DNA of 64,000 nucleotides from Ignavibacteriota bacterium (GCA_013285425.1 CP053447.1:2982001-3046000), one strand, 5' to 3'. Counted from the stretch's first letter, positions 9,025 to 18,609 are shown. The notes: generated from the letters alone by a model not told the origin. Made by a program: numbers and translations.

Positions 9025-10629
9025 ATGGCAAACAATATAAAAAACGGTTTTAGTGCTAAACTCTCTGCGCTGGATCAGCATCCATCTTATAAATGGTTTG
9101 TGCTCGCAAATGTAATGATCGGTACTTTTATGGCAGTGCTCGATACAACAATTGTTAATGTTGCACTGCCAAAGATGATGGCTGCATTCGGAATTAGTGT
9201 TGATAAAGTTGAATGGGTAATTACTGGTTATCTTTTAATCTTTGCTGTAATACTTCCCTCTTCCGGCTGGGTTGCAGATCATTTTGGATATAAGAAGACT
9301 TATTTTCTCGGAATGTTTTTATTTACACTCGGCTCTCTTTTATGCAGTCTTTCTACTAATGAAAACATGCTGATTATATTCCGTGTTCTTCAGGGCTCTG
9401 GTGCGGGATTTATTATGCCGGTTGGGATGGCAATCGTAACAAGAGAATTTCCACCTGAAAAAAGAGGTATGGCTTTGGGATTTTGGGGAATTGCATCAGC
9501 GGCTTCTGTATCACTAGGTCCTATGCTTGGCGGCTATCTGATAGATGCTTTTAGCTGGCAGACCATTTTTGATATAAATGTGCCCGTTGGTATTGTTGGG
9601 TTAGTTGCAACATTGATAATTCAACGAGAATATAAAACTGAAAAGACCCGTGATTTTGATATAATTGGTTTTATATCAATGACATTGTTTCTTGTTTTTC
9701 TTTTACTTGCATTAGCTGATGGAAATGCTGCATGGAACACCGGCGGCTGGACTTCAAATTTTATCCTAAGCTGTTTTGCAATTTCTTTTGCAGCGTTTGT
9801 AATTTTTATTACTGCTGAGTTAACTGTAAAACATCCGATTGTTGATCTGAGACTTTTAATGAACAGAAATTTTGGACTGGCTAATCTGATGATGTTTATA
9901 TTCGGACTTGGTTTTTTTGGAATCACTTTTCTTGTGCCGCTGTATTTGCAAAACTCTCTCGGCTATACTGCTCTTCAGGCAGGATTAGTATTTTTTCCGG
10001 TTGGAATAATTCAGGGTCTTACTTCTCCTATAATTGGAAAACTTGCTGATAAAATGAATCCAAAGATTCTGATTTTTATCGGAACAATTATGACTTTTAT
10101 CAGCACATACTTGTATAAAGATCTTTCAATCTACACAGAATATAACGATATAATGATACCGCTTATTATCAGAGGATTTGGACTTGGTTTTATGTTCATC
10201 CCGCTTAATACAATGGCTATTAATAGTGTTCCAAAAGCTAAGATGGCTCAGGCAACCGGTTTGTTTAACACGATAAGACAGATAGGCGGCAGCTTTGGTG
10301 TTGCAATTCTTGGTTCCTGGCTTACAAGAAGAGTAATTTTTCATACTGCGCTATTTGGTGAAGCAGCTAATCAAAACTCACCCATCTTTAAACAGACTGT
10401 TACTAACATAAATCACTTTGTTCAGCAAAGCACCGGAAGCACAGGAGCTGAAATGCTGTCAAGATCAAAAGCTTTGATTGCACAGCACATTGCTAATCAG
10501 GCATTTGTTCAGGGTATTGCAGATGATTTTTTTGCAGCGGCGTTTATTACTTTACTGATAATTATTCCTTTAATGTTTCTCAGTTATAAAAAATCAAACT
10601 ATGGAGAAAAAGTCGGGATCTTAGAATAG
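9025..10629 (+). CDS. DHA2-family MFS multidrug efflux pump (EmrB/QacA type)
   Basis: 534 residues with about 14 membrane helices. Helix 1 has the DHA2 signature LDTTIVNVALPKM (about 39-51). Motif A-like GWVADHFGYKK follows helix 2, and motif C-like SLGPMLGGYL lies in helix 5. The start codon directly abuts the TAA of the hlyD gene (no gap), so translation is coupled. The family exports hydrophobic drugs by proton antiport and works with an HlyD adaptor. Intact, unlike the two genes before it. Confidence 0.92.
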   Translation: MANNIKNGFSAKLSALDQHPSYKWFVLANVMIGTFMAVLDTTIVNVALPKMMAAFGISVDKVEWVITGYLLIFAVILPSSGWVADHFGYKKTYFLGMFLFTLGSLLCSLSTNENMLIIFRVLQGSGAGFIMPVGMAIVTREFPPEKRGMALGFWGIASAASVSLGPMLGGYLIDAFSWQTIFDINVPVGIVGLVATLIIQREYKTEKTRDFDIIGFISMTLFLVFLLLALADGNAAWNTGGWTSNFILSCFAISFAAFVIFITAELTVKHPIVDLRLLMNRNFGLANLMMFIFGLGFFGITFLVPLYLQNSLGYTALQAGLVFFPVGIIQGLTSPIIGKLADKMNPKILIFIGTIMTFISTYLYKDLSIYTEYNDIMIPLIIRGFGLGFMFIPLNTMAINSVPKAKMAQATGLFNTIRQIGGSFGVAILGSWLTRRVIFHTALFGEAANQNSPIFKQTVTNINHFVQQSTGSTGAEMLSRSKALIAQHIANQAFVQGIADDFFAAAFITLLIIIPLMFLSYKKSNYGEKVGILE

Positions 10630-10882
10630 AGTCTTTTATGGAGATTGAAATAATATTTTAAGATGTCTATTGATGGTTTTTGCAGGTATTAAATTTATAA
10701 AAGCACAAAGAACACATGATTCAATAACTATAAAAATGAAATTTGTTTGACTTAAAATAACTTTGCTTTAATTCAACCAGCGAAAAAAAATCAATATTGA
10801 ACAACAAACTTGTAACGGAACAACCAAGCCAAATATTGTAAGACTTACGGATGTGAAAAAGACGGTTGGATTGATTGGTTAG
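10630..10882. other. Gap between MFS pump and HNH gene
   Basis: About 250 bases between convergent genes. No terminator with a T-run, coding remnant or canonical integron site was found. Confidence 0.35.
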
Positions 10883-11683
10883 TTATACTTTTTTTCCTTT
10901 AATATGTTTTTCAGCTTTAATTGCTTCAGTTCCAGCTCTACCTAAAAAAACAAAATTTCCATCTTCAACTATCTCAGGCCACTTCCAATGCTTCCGCTCA
11001 TTAATTCTAATATTTATTTCAGCTACTGTATCAATCTTTGCAGAATTATAATCCCTAAGCGACGGAAGGTTAGAATAATTGCTTTTATTAACAACTAAAT
11101 ATGCAATTGGATAGTATTTGAATATTTGGAAGAATCCAAAATCATTATACCTACCACGAACAGCAGGCATTAAAATATCTCTGATGATTATGGTTAGTTT
11201 GTAAGGATAAATCCAATAAAAAACATTTATATCATCTGGAATTGGTTTGCTTCCATCGAATAATATTTCTCTTACCTTATTATCAAAAGGAGTTCTTTCT
11301 ATTTCGCTTTTTGTTGCCAACAAATGTCCTAACACACCACGAATTAATCTATTTGGTTTTGTTTCAATATTATATGAATTGAGAAGTGATAATTTTGAAG
11401 TTAGAAACCTATTAACATCTAATGAAAAAGTATTTAACACTGTATCATATTCACGCCCAAGTCTGCTATTACAACACTCGCATATTGTTGTAAACTTTAC
11501 TCCATTTTGTGAAATAAAATAATTTTTATTCCCGAATCTCTTAGTGAAGAAATTAAAAGCAGATTTTATTTCCACTGCATCTACTTCAATTCCGCCTTGG
11601 GGTGGGACGTGGTCATCTGTAAGTTTTTTATATCGCTCACAAATTTGACAATTTCCAAATGTTTTATGTTTTCTACGAGCCAC
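10883..11683 (-). CDS. HNH endonuclease-like zinc protein
   Basis: 266 residues from a GTG start with a weak ribosome-binding site. The N-terminal part has the treble-clef layout of HNH nucleases: CQIC (about 12-15), DDHVPPQGG (about 23-31, the DH of the active site) and CECCNSRLG (about 67-75, second zinc pair plus N). The rest (about 90-266) is not recognised and has no membrane segments. HNH enzymes cut nucleic acids and occur in restriction, homing, toxin and phage-packaging systems. Here there is no methylase, intron or phage gene beside it, so its role is open. It sits alone in a gene-poor stretch, which suggests acquisition. Confidence 0.65.
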   Translation of the reverse strand: MARRKHKTFGNCQICERYKKLTDDHVPPQGGIEVDAVEIKSAFNFFTKRFGNKNYFISQNGVKFTTICECCNSRLGREYDTVLNTFSLDVNRFLTSKLSLLNSYNIETKPNRLIRGVLGHLLATKSEIERTPFDNKVREILFDGSKPIPDDINVFYWIYPYKLTIIIRDILMPAVRGRYNDFGFFQIFKYYPIAYLVVNKSNYSNLPSLRDYNSAKIDTVAEINIRINERKHWKWPEIVEDGNFVFLGRAGTEAIKAEKHIKGKKV

Positions 11684-12350
11684 TATTTTATTGTCGCTTT
11701 TGTAAAAAACATTGTAAAAGCTCTGCTAACATTTGTAAATCCTACATTTGAAAATGCGGAAAGTGAATTGTGAAAATTTTCTTCTATCATTATCAAAATC
11801 TCTAATTACTTCTATTGTCATAAATTTTTAACAGCTAACGATGTTGTTTTTAATCCGCCGCCAAAAACAGCAATGCAGCTTTGAAAACTACTACCAATAA
11901 TTTTTATCTAATTTATTTTTTAGAACAACTTTTACCACTTACTTTGACTTGGGAAATTAACCCAATAACCGCTCAAATACCCCTGAAAAGAAACGGTCTG
12001 GTAGAAAAGCCTGCTAGGCATAATTTCTATTCTTTTATGAAGTTGTTGTTGAATTCATTGTTTATCTTTCCCATAATGAGCATTTCTATGATGATTCGGA
12101 CAGAGTGCAAAAAATCTATTGCAAACTAAAGCAGAAAACCTCAAAACTTAATTAACTATTAGAGACAATAAAACTTTTATTAGCTGAAAAATTTATTGCT
12201 GTCTGTTCCGGTTTTTCATCTAAGTATTTTACTGATTCATCCACTGCTTAGACAGGCTCATCTCCTATTTTTTTTCTGCACTTAAGTTACCTTATAAATT
12301 TGAATCAGAACTTAAAATCACTTTTTTAAAAACTTAAAAGGACAGATATC
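11684..12350. other. 667-base gap, no gene supported
   Basis: A frame of 82 codons at 11881-12129 lacks a ribosome-binding site and does not look like a protein. Positions about 11830-11880 hold a somewhat GC-richer patch (AACGATGTTG ... CCGCCGCC) that may be an old repeat. I could not identify any gene remnant. The ribosome-binding site of the next gene (AAGGAC, about 12339) is at the end. Confidence 0.4.
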
Positions 12351-12932
12351 ATGAAAAAAGAAATTTTAACAATCATTATCCTTATAATAATATGGATACC
12401 TTATAACCTATCAGCACAAGAACGCTGGAACCTGGAGTTTAGAAGCGGAGCTTCATTCTCTACAGAAAATTTCAGAAATACAGATATGCAAACAGGATTT
12501 GGCTTTGAATGTACCATTGCTTATCGCTTTATGCCGCATCTTGCCGTTTATGCCGGATGGGGATGGAATAAATTCTCTGCTGATAATTCTTTCGCTGGTG
12601 CCAATATAGATTTTGAAGAAACCGGTTATACTTTTGGTTTTCAATTTGTTCATCCTATAAGCGAAACAAGTTTGTCTTATTTAATCAGGGCTGGTGGAAT
12701 ATTCAATCACATTGAAGTTGAAAATGCCGATGGACAGATAATAAGCGATTCAGGGCATGGGATAGGATGGCAGATTGATGCAGGAATAGTAATTCCAATC
12801 TTTGATCGATTACATTTGATGCCGGGTGTCAGATATCGCTCTTTATACAGAGATATTGAAATTTCAAATCAAATTACATCTGTTAAACTTAATTATGTTT
12901 CTGTTGGGCTTGGCTTGGCAATGTCTTTCTAA
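12351..12932 (+). CDS. Outer-membrane beta-barrel protein
   Basis: 193 residues. A Sec signal peptide (ILTIIILIIIWIPYNLSAQ) ends near residue 22. The mature part shows alternating-residue strands typical of small 8-stranded barrels: FRSGASFSTENF, GFGFECTIAYRFMPHLAVYA, GYTFGFQFVHPI, GIGWQIDAGIVIPIF, HLMPGVRYRSLY, and a last strand ending LNYVSVGLGLAMSF with a terminal phenylalanine, the usual BamA signal. Probably an OmpA/OmpW-like porin-fold protein; ligand unknown. AAGGA ribosome-binding site upstream. Confidence 0.75.
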   Translation: MKKEILTIIILIIIWIPYNLSAQERWNLEFRSGASFSTENFRNTDMQTGFGFECTIAYRFMPHLAVYAGWGWNKFSADNSFAGANIDFEETGYTFGFQFVHPISETSLSYLIRAGGIFNHIEVENADGQIISDSGHGIGWQIDAGIVIPIFDRLHLMPGVRYRSLYRDIEISNQITSVKLNYVSVGLGLAMSF

Positions 12933-12952
12933 ATAAACTATCAATAAAACAT

Positions 12953-12972
12953 CGGGAGTGTAAATACTCCCG
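12953..12972 (+). terminator. Hairpin after the beta-barrel gene
   Basis: CGGGAGT (12953-12959) pairs perfectly with ACTCCCG (12966-12972). It lies about 20 bases past the stop of the barrel gene; the following T content is only moderate, so termination strength is uncertain. Confidence 0.5.
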
Positions 12973-13009
12973 GGTTATTAAAATTATCAAATTGAAAAAT
13001 TATATCTAA

Positions 13010-13432
13010 ATGAAAAATAAAAACTTAAAACCTTTAGCAGTTATTTTTTTTGTAAGCGGATTGTGGGATTCAACTGCGGCTATTATGTATTTCTTTTTTA
13101 TTGGTACAAACCGCATAATCAGCAATCCGCCTATTGATCCATTCTTCTCAATTTTTCTCGGAACATTCTTTGTCTGCTTTGCTTATCTGCAATTTCTCTC
13201 AGCCTTCAACATTAAGAGATACTCATTTAATGTTGGATGTCTGATAATCGGCAGATTATTATATGTTATTCAGCTTTACGTCTTTATGATTTTTGTCCGG
13301 AATTTTCCTACAACATTCTGGTTTACAAGTATTTTGGATGGGCTTTTTGTCTTTCTTTATTTATTGTTTGCAGTTCGTGGCGGATTGAGTATTAGCGATT
13401 TATTACTTCCTAAAATTAATCGTGAAGTGTAA
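13010..13432 (+). CDS. Small four-helix membrane protein, unknown
   Basis: 140 residues, no signal peptide, with hydrophobic segments at about 8-30, 46-66, 75-98 and 103-124 separated by short loops. No catalytic motif is visible. It lies between an outer-membrane barrel and a LytS-type kinase on the same strand, so it could belong with the sensory pair, but spacing (95 bases to the kinase) does not force co-transcription. Confidence 0.6.
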   Translation: MKNKNLKPLAVIFFVSGLWDSTAAIMYFFFIGTNRIISNPPIDPFFSIFLGTFFVCFAYLQFLSAFNIKRYSFNVGCLIIGRLLYVIQLYVFMIFVRNFPTTFWFTSILDGLFVFLYLLFAVRGGLSISDLLLPKINREV

Positions 13433-13533
13433 TGAATATCTTTTTTACTTGAGAAAGAAAACAGATGAAAAGACAAATAAGATTTAAATGCTGAGCATTT
13501 TAATTCCTTTTTAACGAATTTTGAAGTGTGAAA

Positions 13534-14574
13534 ATGAAATTAAATAAACATACAATCCTGGGCATTCTACTGCTTGCTTTTTTTGTACAGCTTATAATCA
13601 TTACATACAACTATGCTACGGGATTTATTGAAGTTTCAGGCGTATTAAATTTTTTGGCAAGACTTGCTTTCGGAACAGCATTCAGTTTTGTGTACGCTCT
13701 CATTCTAATATTTTTTGATATCCTTTTAGTAAACAAACTTGATACAATATTTAAACTGCCGGAAAAACTTATTCCAAGAATTCCTTCTGAATTAATTTTA
13801 ACTGTTTTGTTAGGTGCAGCAATCGGCTCAATCAGCGCGATAATTAATGAAGCATTAATACAATACAAAGATGGATTAATTAAAAACTTAATTAACAACT
13901 CACTTATTACGGCTGTAATTAATATCATTATTGTCAGCGTTATAGAAGCAATTTCCTGGTTTAACAGAAACCGCAAATCACTGCTTACGGCAGAAAGACT
14001 CGAAAAAGAAAATTCACAGATAAGATTTGAAACGCTGAAAAATCAGTTAAGTCCGCATTTTCTGTTTAACAGTTTAAATGTTCTATCATCGCTTATAAAA
14101 AAGGATACAGATAAGGCTCAGATTTTTCTGGATGAATTTGCTTCGGTTTACCGGTACACACTTGATGTAATAGAAAAACCGGTTGTTGAATTGAGAGAAG
14201 AACTGGATTTCGCTAAATCATTCTTGTTCCTTCAGAAAATCAGATTTGAAAATGCTATTGATCTGGAAATAAATGTGGATGTATCAATGCTTAAATGCCT
14301 GGTTCCTCCGCTTACCGTACAAACTTTAATCGAAAATGCTTTTAAGCATAACAAGGCTTCGTCAGATAATCCTCTGAAAATAAAAATCTACACCGAAAGT
14401 AATTTTTTAATTTTTGTAAATAATCTTCAGCCAAAGATCAACAATACAGGTTCAAAAGGCATAGGATTAAGTAATCTTAACAAACGATATGAATTACTGA
14501 GTAAAACTCTTCCGCAGTATTCAGTTACTGAAAAGGAATACATTGCAAAAATTCCGATTATAAAACCGGAGTAA
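13534..14574 (+). CDS. LytS-type sensor histidine kinase (His_kinase family)
   Basis: About 347 residues; GTG at 13528 is an alternative start two codons earlier. Four hydrophobic helices fill about residues 8-145 (membrane sensor without a known ligand domain). The His_kinase motif LKNQLSPHFLFNSLNVLSSL (about 170-189) carries the phospho-accepting histidine in SPHF. PPLTVQTLIENAFKHN (about 256-271) is the N box of the ATPase domain, and GSKGIGLSNLNKRY near the end is the G box. This short architecture pairs with LytTR regulators, and one follows 58 bases downstream. Signal unknown. Confidence 0.9.
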   Translation: MKLNKHTILGILLLAFFVQLIIITYNYATGFIEVSGVLNFLARLAFGTAFSFVYALILIFFDILLVNKLDTIFKLPEKLIPRIPSELILTVLLGAAIGSISAIINEALIQYKDGLIKNLINNSLITAVINIIIVSVIEAISWFNRNRKSLLTAERLEKENSQIRFETLKNQLSPHFLFNSLNVLSSLIKKDTDKAQIFLDEFASVYRYTLDVIEKPVVELREELDFAKSFLFLQKIRFENAIDLEINVDVSMLKCLVPPLTVQTLIENAFKHNKASSDNPLKIKIYTESNFLIFVNNLQPKINNTGSKGIGLSNLNKRYELLSKTLPQYSVTEKEYIAKIPIIKPE

Positions 14575-14632
14575 TAACTTTATCTTTTCAAACTAAAAGG
14601 AAAATATTTTTCTAAATGCTGATAGAATAAAA

Positions 14633-15388
14633 ATGAAAGCAATAATAATCGAAGACGAAAAACTTGCTGCTGAAAGATTAGAAGGACTGATCCATGAAAT
14701 TGATCCATCAATTGAAATTTCTGCAGTGCTTGCTTCTGTTGAGCAGTCAATCAAATATCTTAAACTGAACAAGCCGGATTTAATATTTCTTGATATTCAA
14801 CTTGAAGACGGTACAAGTTTTTCAATATTTGAAAAAGTAACTGTTGATAGTCCGGTTATCTTTACCACTGCTTATGATCAATATGCAATCAAAGCATTTA
14901 AACTGAACAGTATCGATTATCTTCTTAAGCCAATCAGAAAAGAGGAGCTGCATAATAGCCTGAATAAGTTCAAAAATATCAAGACCTCTTACTTGATAGA
15001 TTATGAAGAGATAATCAGAAGTATCCAGCGTAAAGAAATCAATTATAAAAAAAGATTTTTAATTCAATATGGACAAAAGATAAAGAAAGTCGGGATTGAT
15101 GAAGTTGCATATTTTTTTGCAATGGAAAAAAATGTTTTTCTTACAACATTATCCGGAAACACTTACCCTATAGATTTTACTCTTGATAAGCTGCAGGAAG
15201 TTATAGACCCGGAAAGATTCTTTCGCATAAACAGAAAAATGATAGTAGCTCTTAATGCAATCAAAAATATGATTCCCTACTCACGTTCACGAATAAAAAT
15301 AGAATTAACTCCTCAGGAACCGAAGGATATTGAAGCACTTGTAAGTGTTGAGAGATCCTCTGCTTTCAAAACATGGCTGGATAAGTAG
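14633..15388 (+). CDS. LytTR-family response regulator
   Basis: 251 residues. A receiver domain occupies about 1-120, with acidic pocket EDE (7-9), phospho-acceptor D54 in PDLIFLDIQLEDG, T in FTTAYD and K in DYLLKPI. A LytTR DNA-binding domain follows at about 140-245 (RFLIQYGQKIKKVGIDEVAY, FFRINRKMIVALNAI). It is the partner of the upstream LytS-type kinase. LytTR regulators bind imperfect direct repeats; the target here is unknown, though the upstream barrel and membrane protein are candidates. Confidence 0.93.
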   Translation: MKAIIIEDEKLAAERLEGLIHEIDPSIEISAVLASVEQSIKYLKLNKPDLIFLDIQLEDGTSFSIFEKVTVDSPVIFTTAYDQYAIKAFKLNSIDYLLKPIRKEELHNSLNKFKNIKTSYLIDYEEIIRSIQRKEINYKKRFLIQYGQKIKKVGIDEVAYFFAMEKNVFLTTLSGNTYPIDFTLDKLQEVIDPERFFRINRKMIVALNAIKNMIPYSRSRIKIELTPQEPKDIEALVSVERSSAFKTWLDK

Positions 15389-15464
15389 GTAAACTTTTAT
15401 TGTTATTCTACAAATAAATTCAAGTGCCGGTATCTGTTTAATAACCAGCTGAGCTCTATCATTC

Positions 15465-15626
15465 TTACATAATCTTGCCCGAAAGAAAATCACCGATATA
15501 ATATGGCCAAATGATTAACGCTAAAAGACCTTTAAAAAATGTGAGTTTTAAAAATCCAATTGTAAACAACCAGCCAATAAACCATATAGGTCCCATTATT
15601 CCGGCTACTTCAACTTTTCTGCTCAT
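15465..15626 (-). CDS. 53-residue membrane protein
   Basis: A short gene: ATG at 15626, TAA at 15465, with a GGGAGAT ribosome-binding site about seven bases ahead. The product begins MSRKVEVAGIMGPIWFIGWL and has two hydrophobic stretches (about 9-26 and 32-48) linked by KLTFFKG, then ends GDFLSGKIM. The basic start, two helices and good translation signal make it a likely small inner-membrane protein. No function can be assigned; it may be an uncharacterised conserved small protein. It is convergent with the LytTR gene. Confidence 0.6.
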   Translation of the reverse strand: MSRKVEVAGIMGPIWFIGWLFTIGFLKLTFFKGLLALIIWPYYIGDFLSGKIM

Positions 15627-15761
15627 AATTTTATCTCCCGAACTTTTGTTTATAGTTTTTAAAGAAACTTAATTAATTCCACAACTAAAAATTAGGAGAA
15701 GAAGATTTAAAATGAATATAAATCTTCATTAATATTTTTAACTGAGCAAAATAAATCCTGA

Positions 15762-16748
15762 TCAATTATTAAAAGGATTTGCCCTATCCTGATTAAAATA
15801 TGGAAGATAATTAGAAGGGCTTTCCGTTTCCTGAATCCAGCCGTTGTGCAAACCGTATTTGTCAAGCAGTTCTAATGCCCTTTCATATTCTGAATGTCTT
15901 AATGTTCTGTTTATTAAAATATCTTTATATGCTTTATGAACGGGATAATATTGCGACATTAAAGAAATATGAACATTTGAACTAAGCTCTTCAGAAATAA
16001 ATTTGAAAACTTCTTCAGTTTCTGAAAGATCATTAGGCAAAACAAGATGTCTGATAATTAATCCCCGGACAAGAACACCATCTTTAAAAATAAGCTCATC
16101 GCCAACTTGATTAAACATTTCAATTACAGCTTTTTTTGCAAACTCAAAATATTTATCAACGTGCGAGTACTTTTTTGCGTATTCATTATTTCCATATTTT
16201 ATATCCGGCAGATAAATATCAATTACTCCATCATAAAGTTTCAACATCTCAACAGAATCATATCCGTTAGTGTTATAAATAATCGGCAGATTAAGTCCTT
16301 GTTCGGCAGCAAGGTAAATTGATTTTAAAATTGTTGACGAAAAATGAGTTGGGGATACAAGTCCGATATTATGGCAGCCTTTCTCCTGAAGCTCAATCAT
16401 TATTTCAGCAAGTCTTTCGTGGCTAACCTGATTCAAACGCTCTGATTTATAACTCTGGCTGATTTCATAATTCTGGCAGTAAATACATTTTAAATTACAA
16501 TTACCAAAAAAAATATTTCCTGCTCCGTTTTTTCCTGATAAAACAGGTTCTTCTCCAAAATGCGGAGTGTAAGAAGAAACTATCGGCAAATTTCCGCTTA
16601 CACAAATTCCAGGTTCGCCTTCAATTCTGTTAACCTTACAATCTAACGGACAGCAAGTACAGGAAAACAAATCATTATAAGCTATCTCTGCCCGCTTTTT
16701 CAGTTCGTTGTTTTTAAGCAGTTTAATATATGAAGGAATAAAATTCAT
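15762..16748 (-). CDS. Radical SAM protein, PflX/PflA-like activase
   Basis: 328 residues. The N-terminal part has a cysteine cluster CTCCPLDCKVNR (about 30-41) and GICVSG. The radical SAM [4Fe-4S] motif is CNLKCIYC (C84, C88, C91 by count), preceded by NIFFGN. NTNGYDSVEML and DIYLPDIKYGNNEYA are typical of the COG1313 (PflX) subgroup of pyruvate formate-lyase-activating enzyme relatives. The family uses S-adenosylmethionine to make a radical; the target of PflX is not established. No glycyl-radical enzyme is nearby. Cytoplasmic and monocistronic. Confidence 0.85.
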   Translation of the reverse strand: MNFIPSYIKLLKNNELKKRAEIAYNDLFSCTCCPLDCKVNRIEGEPGICVSGNLPIVSSYTPHFGEEPVLSGKNGAGNIFFGNCNLKCIYCQNYEISQSYKSERLNQVSHERLAEIMIELQEKGCHNIGLVSPTHFSSTILKSIYLAAEQGLNLPIIYNTNGYDSVEMLKLYDGVIDIYLPDIKYGNNEYAKKYSHVDKYFEFAKKAVIEMFNQVGDELIFKDGVLVRGLIIRHLVLPNDLSETEEVFKFISEELSSNVHISLMSQYYPVHKAYKDILINRTLRHSEYERALELLDKYGLHNGWIQETESPSNYLPYFNQDRANPFNN

Positions 16749-16840
16749 ATTATAATTTACAATGTTTAACTAACAAGAAACAATAAACAATATATACGCC
16801 TGATTTTTCACTCTCTTATAAACACAGTTAAAAAGGCTTA

Positions 16841-16866
16841 TTTGAGTAAATAAATTTTTATTTTTG
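16841..16866 (+). promoter_or_regulatory. Bacteroidetes-type promoter for the PafA-like gene
   Basis: TATTTTTG at 16859-16866 matches the -7 consensus TAnnTTTG; a TTTG lies at 16841-16844, closer than the usual spacing. It leaves a leader of about 45 bases before the ATG at 16920. Assignment rests on the motif only. Confidence 0.4.
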
Positions 16867-16919
16867 CAATAATGTTACTTCTAAAAGTTATTGTTTGTTA
16901 AATAAGTTGTGGTCTCATA

Positions 16920-18551
16920 ATGAAAGTTCAAAAAATTCTGTTTGCTGTTTTTTTTATCCTTTTCTTTACTATACCTGTTATTTCACAAAATGTAGAGCGA
17001 CCTAAATTAGTAGTCGGCATTGTGGTGGATCAAATGAGGTACGAATATCTTTACCGCTTCTATCAATTCTATGGCAGCGATGGATTTAAAAGATTAATGA
17101 ATGAAGGATCCAATTTTACTTTTGCACATTTTAATTATGAATCAACCAGTACTGCATTGGGTCATGCATCTATTTATACCGGAACAACTCCGTTTTATCA
17201 CGGAATAATCGGTAATAGCTGGTATGATAAATTTCTGAAAAAATCAATTAACTGTGTCGGGGATCCCGACGAACAAAGTATTGGCTGTGATAATGATAAC
17301 GGACAAAGATCACCAAGAAGATTATTATCAACAACAATAACTGATCAACTGAAACTTTCAAATAACGGCAAGTCAAAAGTAATTTCAGTTTCACTAAAAG
17401 ACCGTTCTGCCATTCTGCCTGGCGGACATATGCCCGACGGAGCTTACTGGTATGACGGCATAACCGGTAAATTTATCAGCTCTACTTATTACCATTCAGA
17501 ATTGCCTCAATGGGTAAGGGATTTTAACGATAAAAATTATTCCGATTTATATTTAACAAAGAAGTGGGAATTGTCTTTGCCGGAAAGTAATTATCAAATA
17601 AATCCGCCGGATGAATCACCTTATGAGCCAGACCTATTTAATGAAGGCAAAACTTCTTTTCCTCATTCTTTTGAAAAGGTTGAACACAAAGAGCGTTATT
17701 ACAGACTAATATCAACTCCGTATGGCAATCAGATTCTGACGGACTTTGCAAAATCAGCTATTGTAAGTGAAAATCTTGGGAAAGGAGAGTTTACTGATTT
17801 CCTTGCAGTTAGTTTTTCAACGCCGGATATTATCGGGCATGAATATGGAACTCATTCTTACGAGGTTATGGATAATTATATTAAACTTGACCGGCAGATA
17901 GCTGACTTCCTTGATGCAATTGATGCACAGGTTGGAAAAGGAAATTATTTGTTGTTTTTAACAGCAGATCATGCTGCACTTGAAACTCAAGCATATCTGC
18001 ATGATAAAGGGGTTCCCGTAGGAGGATTAAATCATAAAGCTTTTTCTGACTCAATTAAATTATTTGTTCAAAAGGTATTTGGCAGTTCCGGAATAATTGA
18101 GAATCATTCAAACAGACAGATATTTTTAAATCATGATTTAATCAGAAACAACAAGCTTAATTTGCAGTTAATCCGTACAGAATTAGTTGAATATATGAGA
18201 GAAACTTTTCCTCAATTGTCCTCAATCTTTACAAGAGATTATCTGGATACACAGGTTGCTTCAAGGGATCAAAAAAATCTTACAGTAAACGGATTTCATC
18301 CAACTTACTCCGGAGATATTGCTTATGATCTGCAGCCGGGTTATTTACCAGACTATAAAAAAACAGGAACTTCGCACGGAACAATTTTCAGCTACGATAC
18401 ACATATCCCAATAATTTTTTATGGGTGGAATATTCCTGCACAAACAATCAATACTCCTGTTTATATAGTTGATATAGCACCAACAATCGCTGATCTTCTA
18501 AAAATCACGGAGCCAAGTGCATCGATTGGAATACCAATTATAAAACATTGA
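16920..18551 (+). CDS. pafA: PafA-like alkaline phosphatase, exported
   Basis: 543 residues with a signal peptide (about 1-22). The nucleophile motif is ESTSTALGHASIYTG, with the catalytic threonine about residue 78. NSWYDK supplies the conserved asparagine, and SLKDRSAILPGGHMPDGAYW contains the lysine/arginine pair that distinguishes PafA-type monoesterases from diesterases. Metal-binding residues are VVDQM near the start, DIIGHEYGTHSYE and TADHAA. The family hydrolyses phosphate monoesters in the periplasm with two zinc ions and is important for phosphate supply in Bacteroidetes. The next gene, an S9 peptidase, follows after 58 bases. Confidence 0.85.
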   Translation: MKVQKILFAVFFILFFTIPVISQNVERPKLVVGIVVDQMRYEYLYRFYQFYGSDGFKRLMNEGSNFTFAHFNYESTSTALGHASIYTGTTPFYHGIIGNSWYDKFLKKSINCVGDPDEQSIGCDNDNGQRSPRRLLSTTITDQLKLSNNGKSKVISVSLKDRSAILPGGHMPDGAYWYDGITGKFISSTYYHSELPQWVRDFNDKNYSDLYLTKKWELSLPESNYQINPPDESPYEPDLFNEGKTSFPHSFEKVEHKERYYRLISTPYGNQILTDFAKSAIVSENLGKGEFTDFLAVSFSTPDIIGHEYGTHSYEVMDNYIKLDRQIADFLDAIDAQVGKGNYLLFLTADHAALETQAYLHDKGVPVGGLNHKAFSDSIKLFVQKVFGSSGIIENHSNRQIFLNHDLIRNNKLNLQLIRTELVEYMRETFPQLSSIFTRDYLDTQVASRDQKNLTVNGFHPTYSGDIAYDLQPGYLPDYKKTGTSHGTIFSYDTHIPIIFYGWNIPAQTINTPVYIVDIAPTIADLLKITEPSASIGIPIIKH

Positions 18552-18609
18552 ATTTAATTATCCATTTTATGAATCAATTTATATTATATATCTATGAAAG
18601 GAAGTTACG

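Noticed and set aside
10790-11880. Possible integron cassette (attC-like ends around the HNH gene)
   Set aside because: GTTAG- and GCTAAC-like bits occur on both sides, but neither fits the RYYYAAC/GTTRRRY core sites and no paired inner arms were found.
11881-12129. 82-codon open frame
   Set aside because: Starts on TTG without a ribosome-binding site, composition not protein-like, no recognised family in any of the frames.
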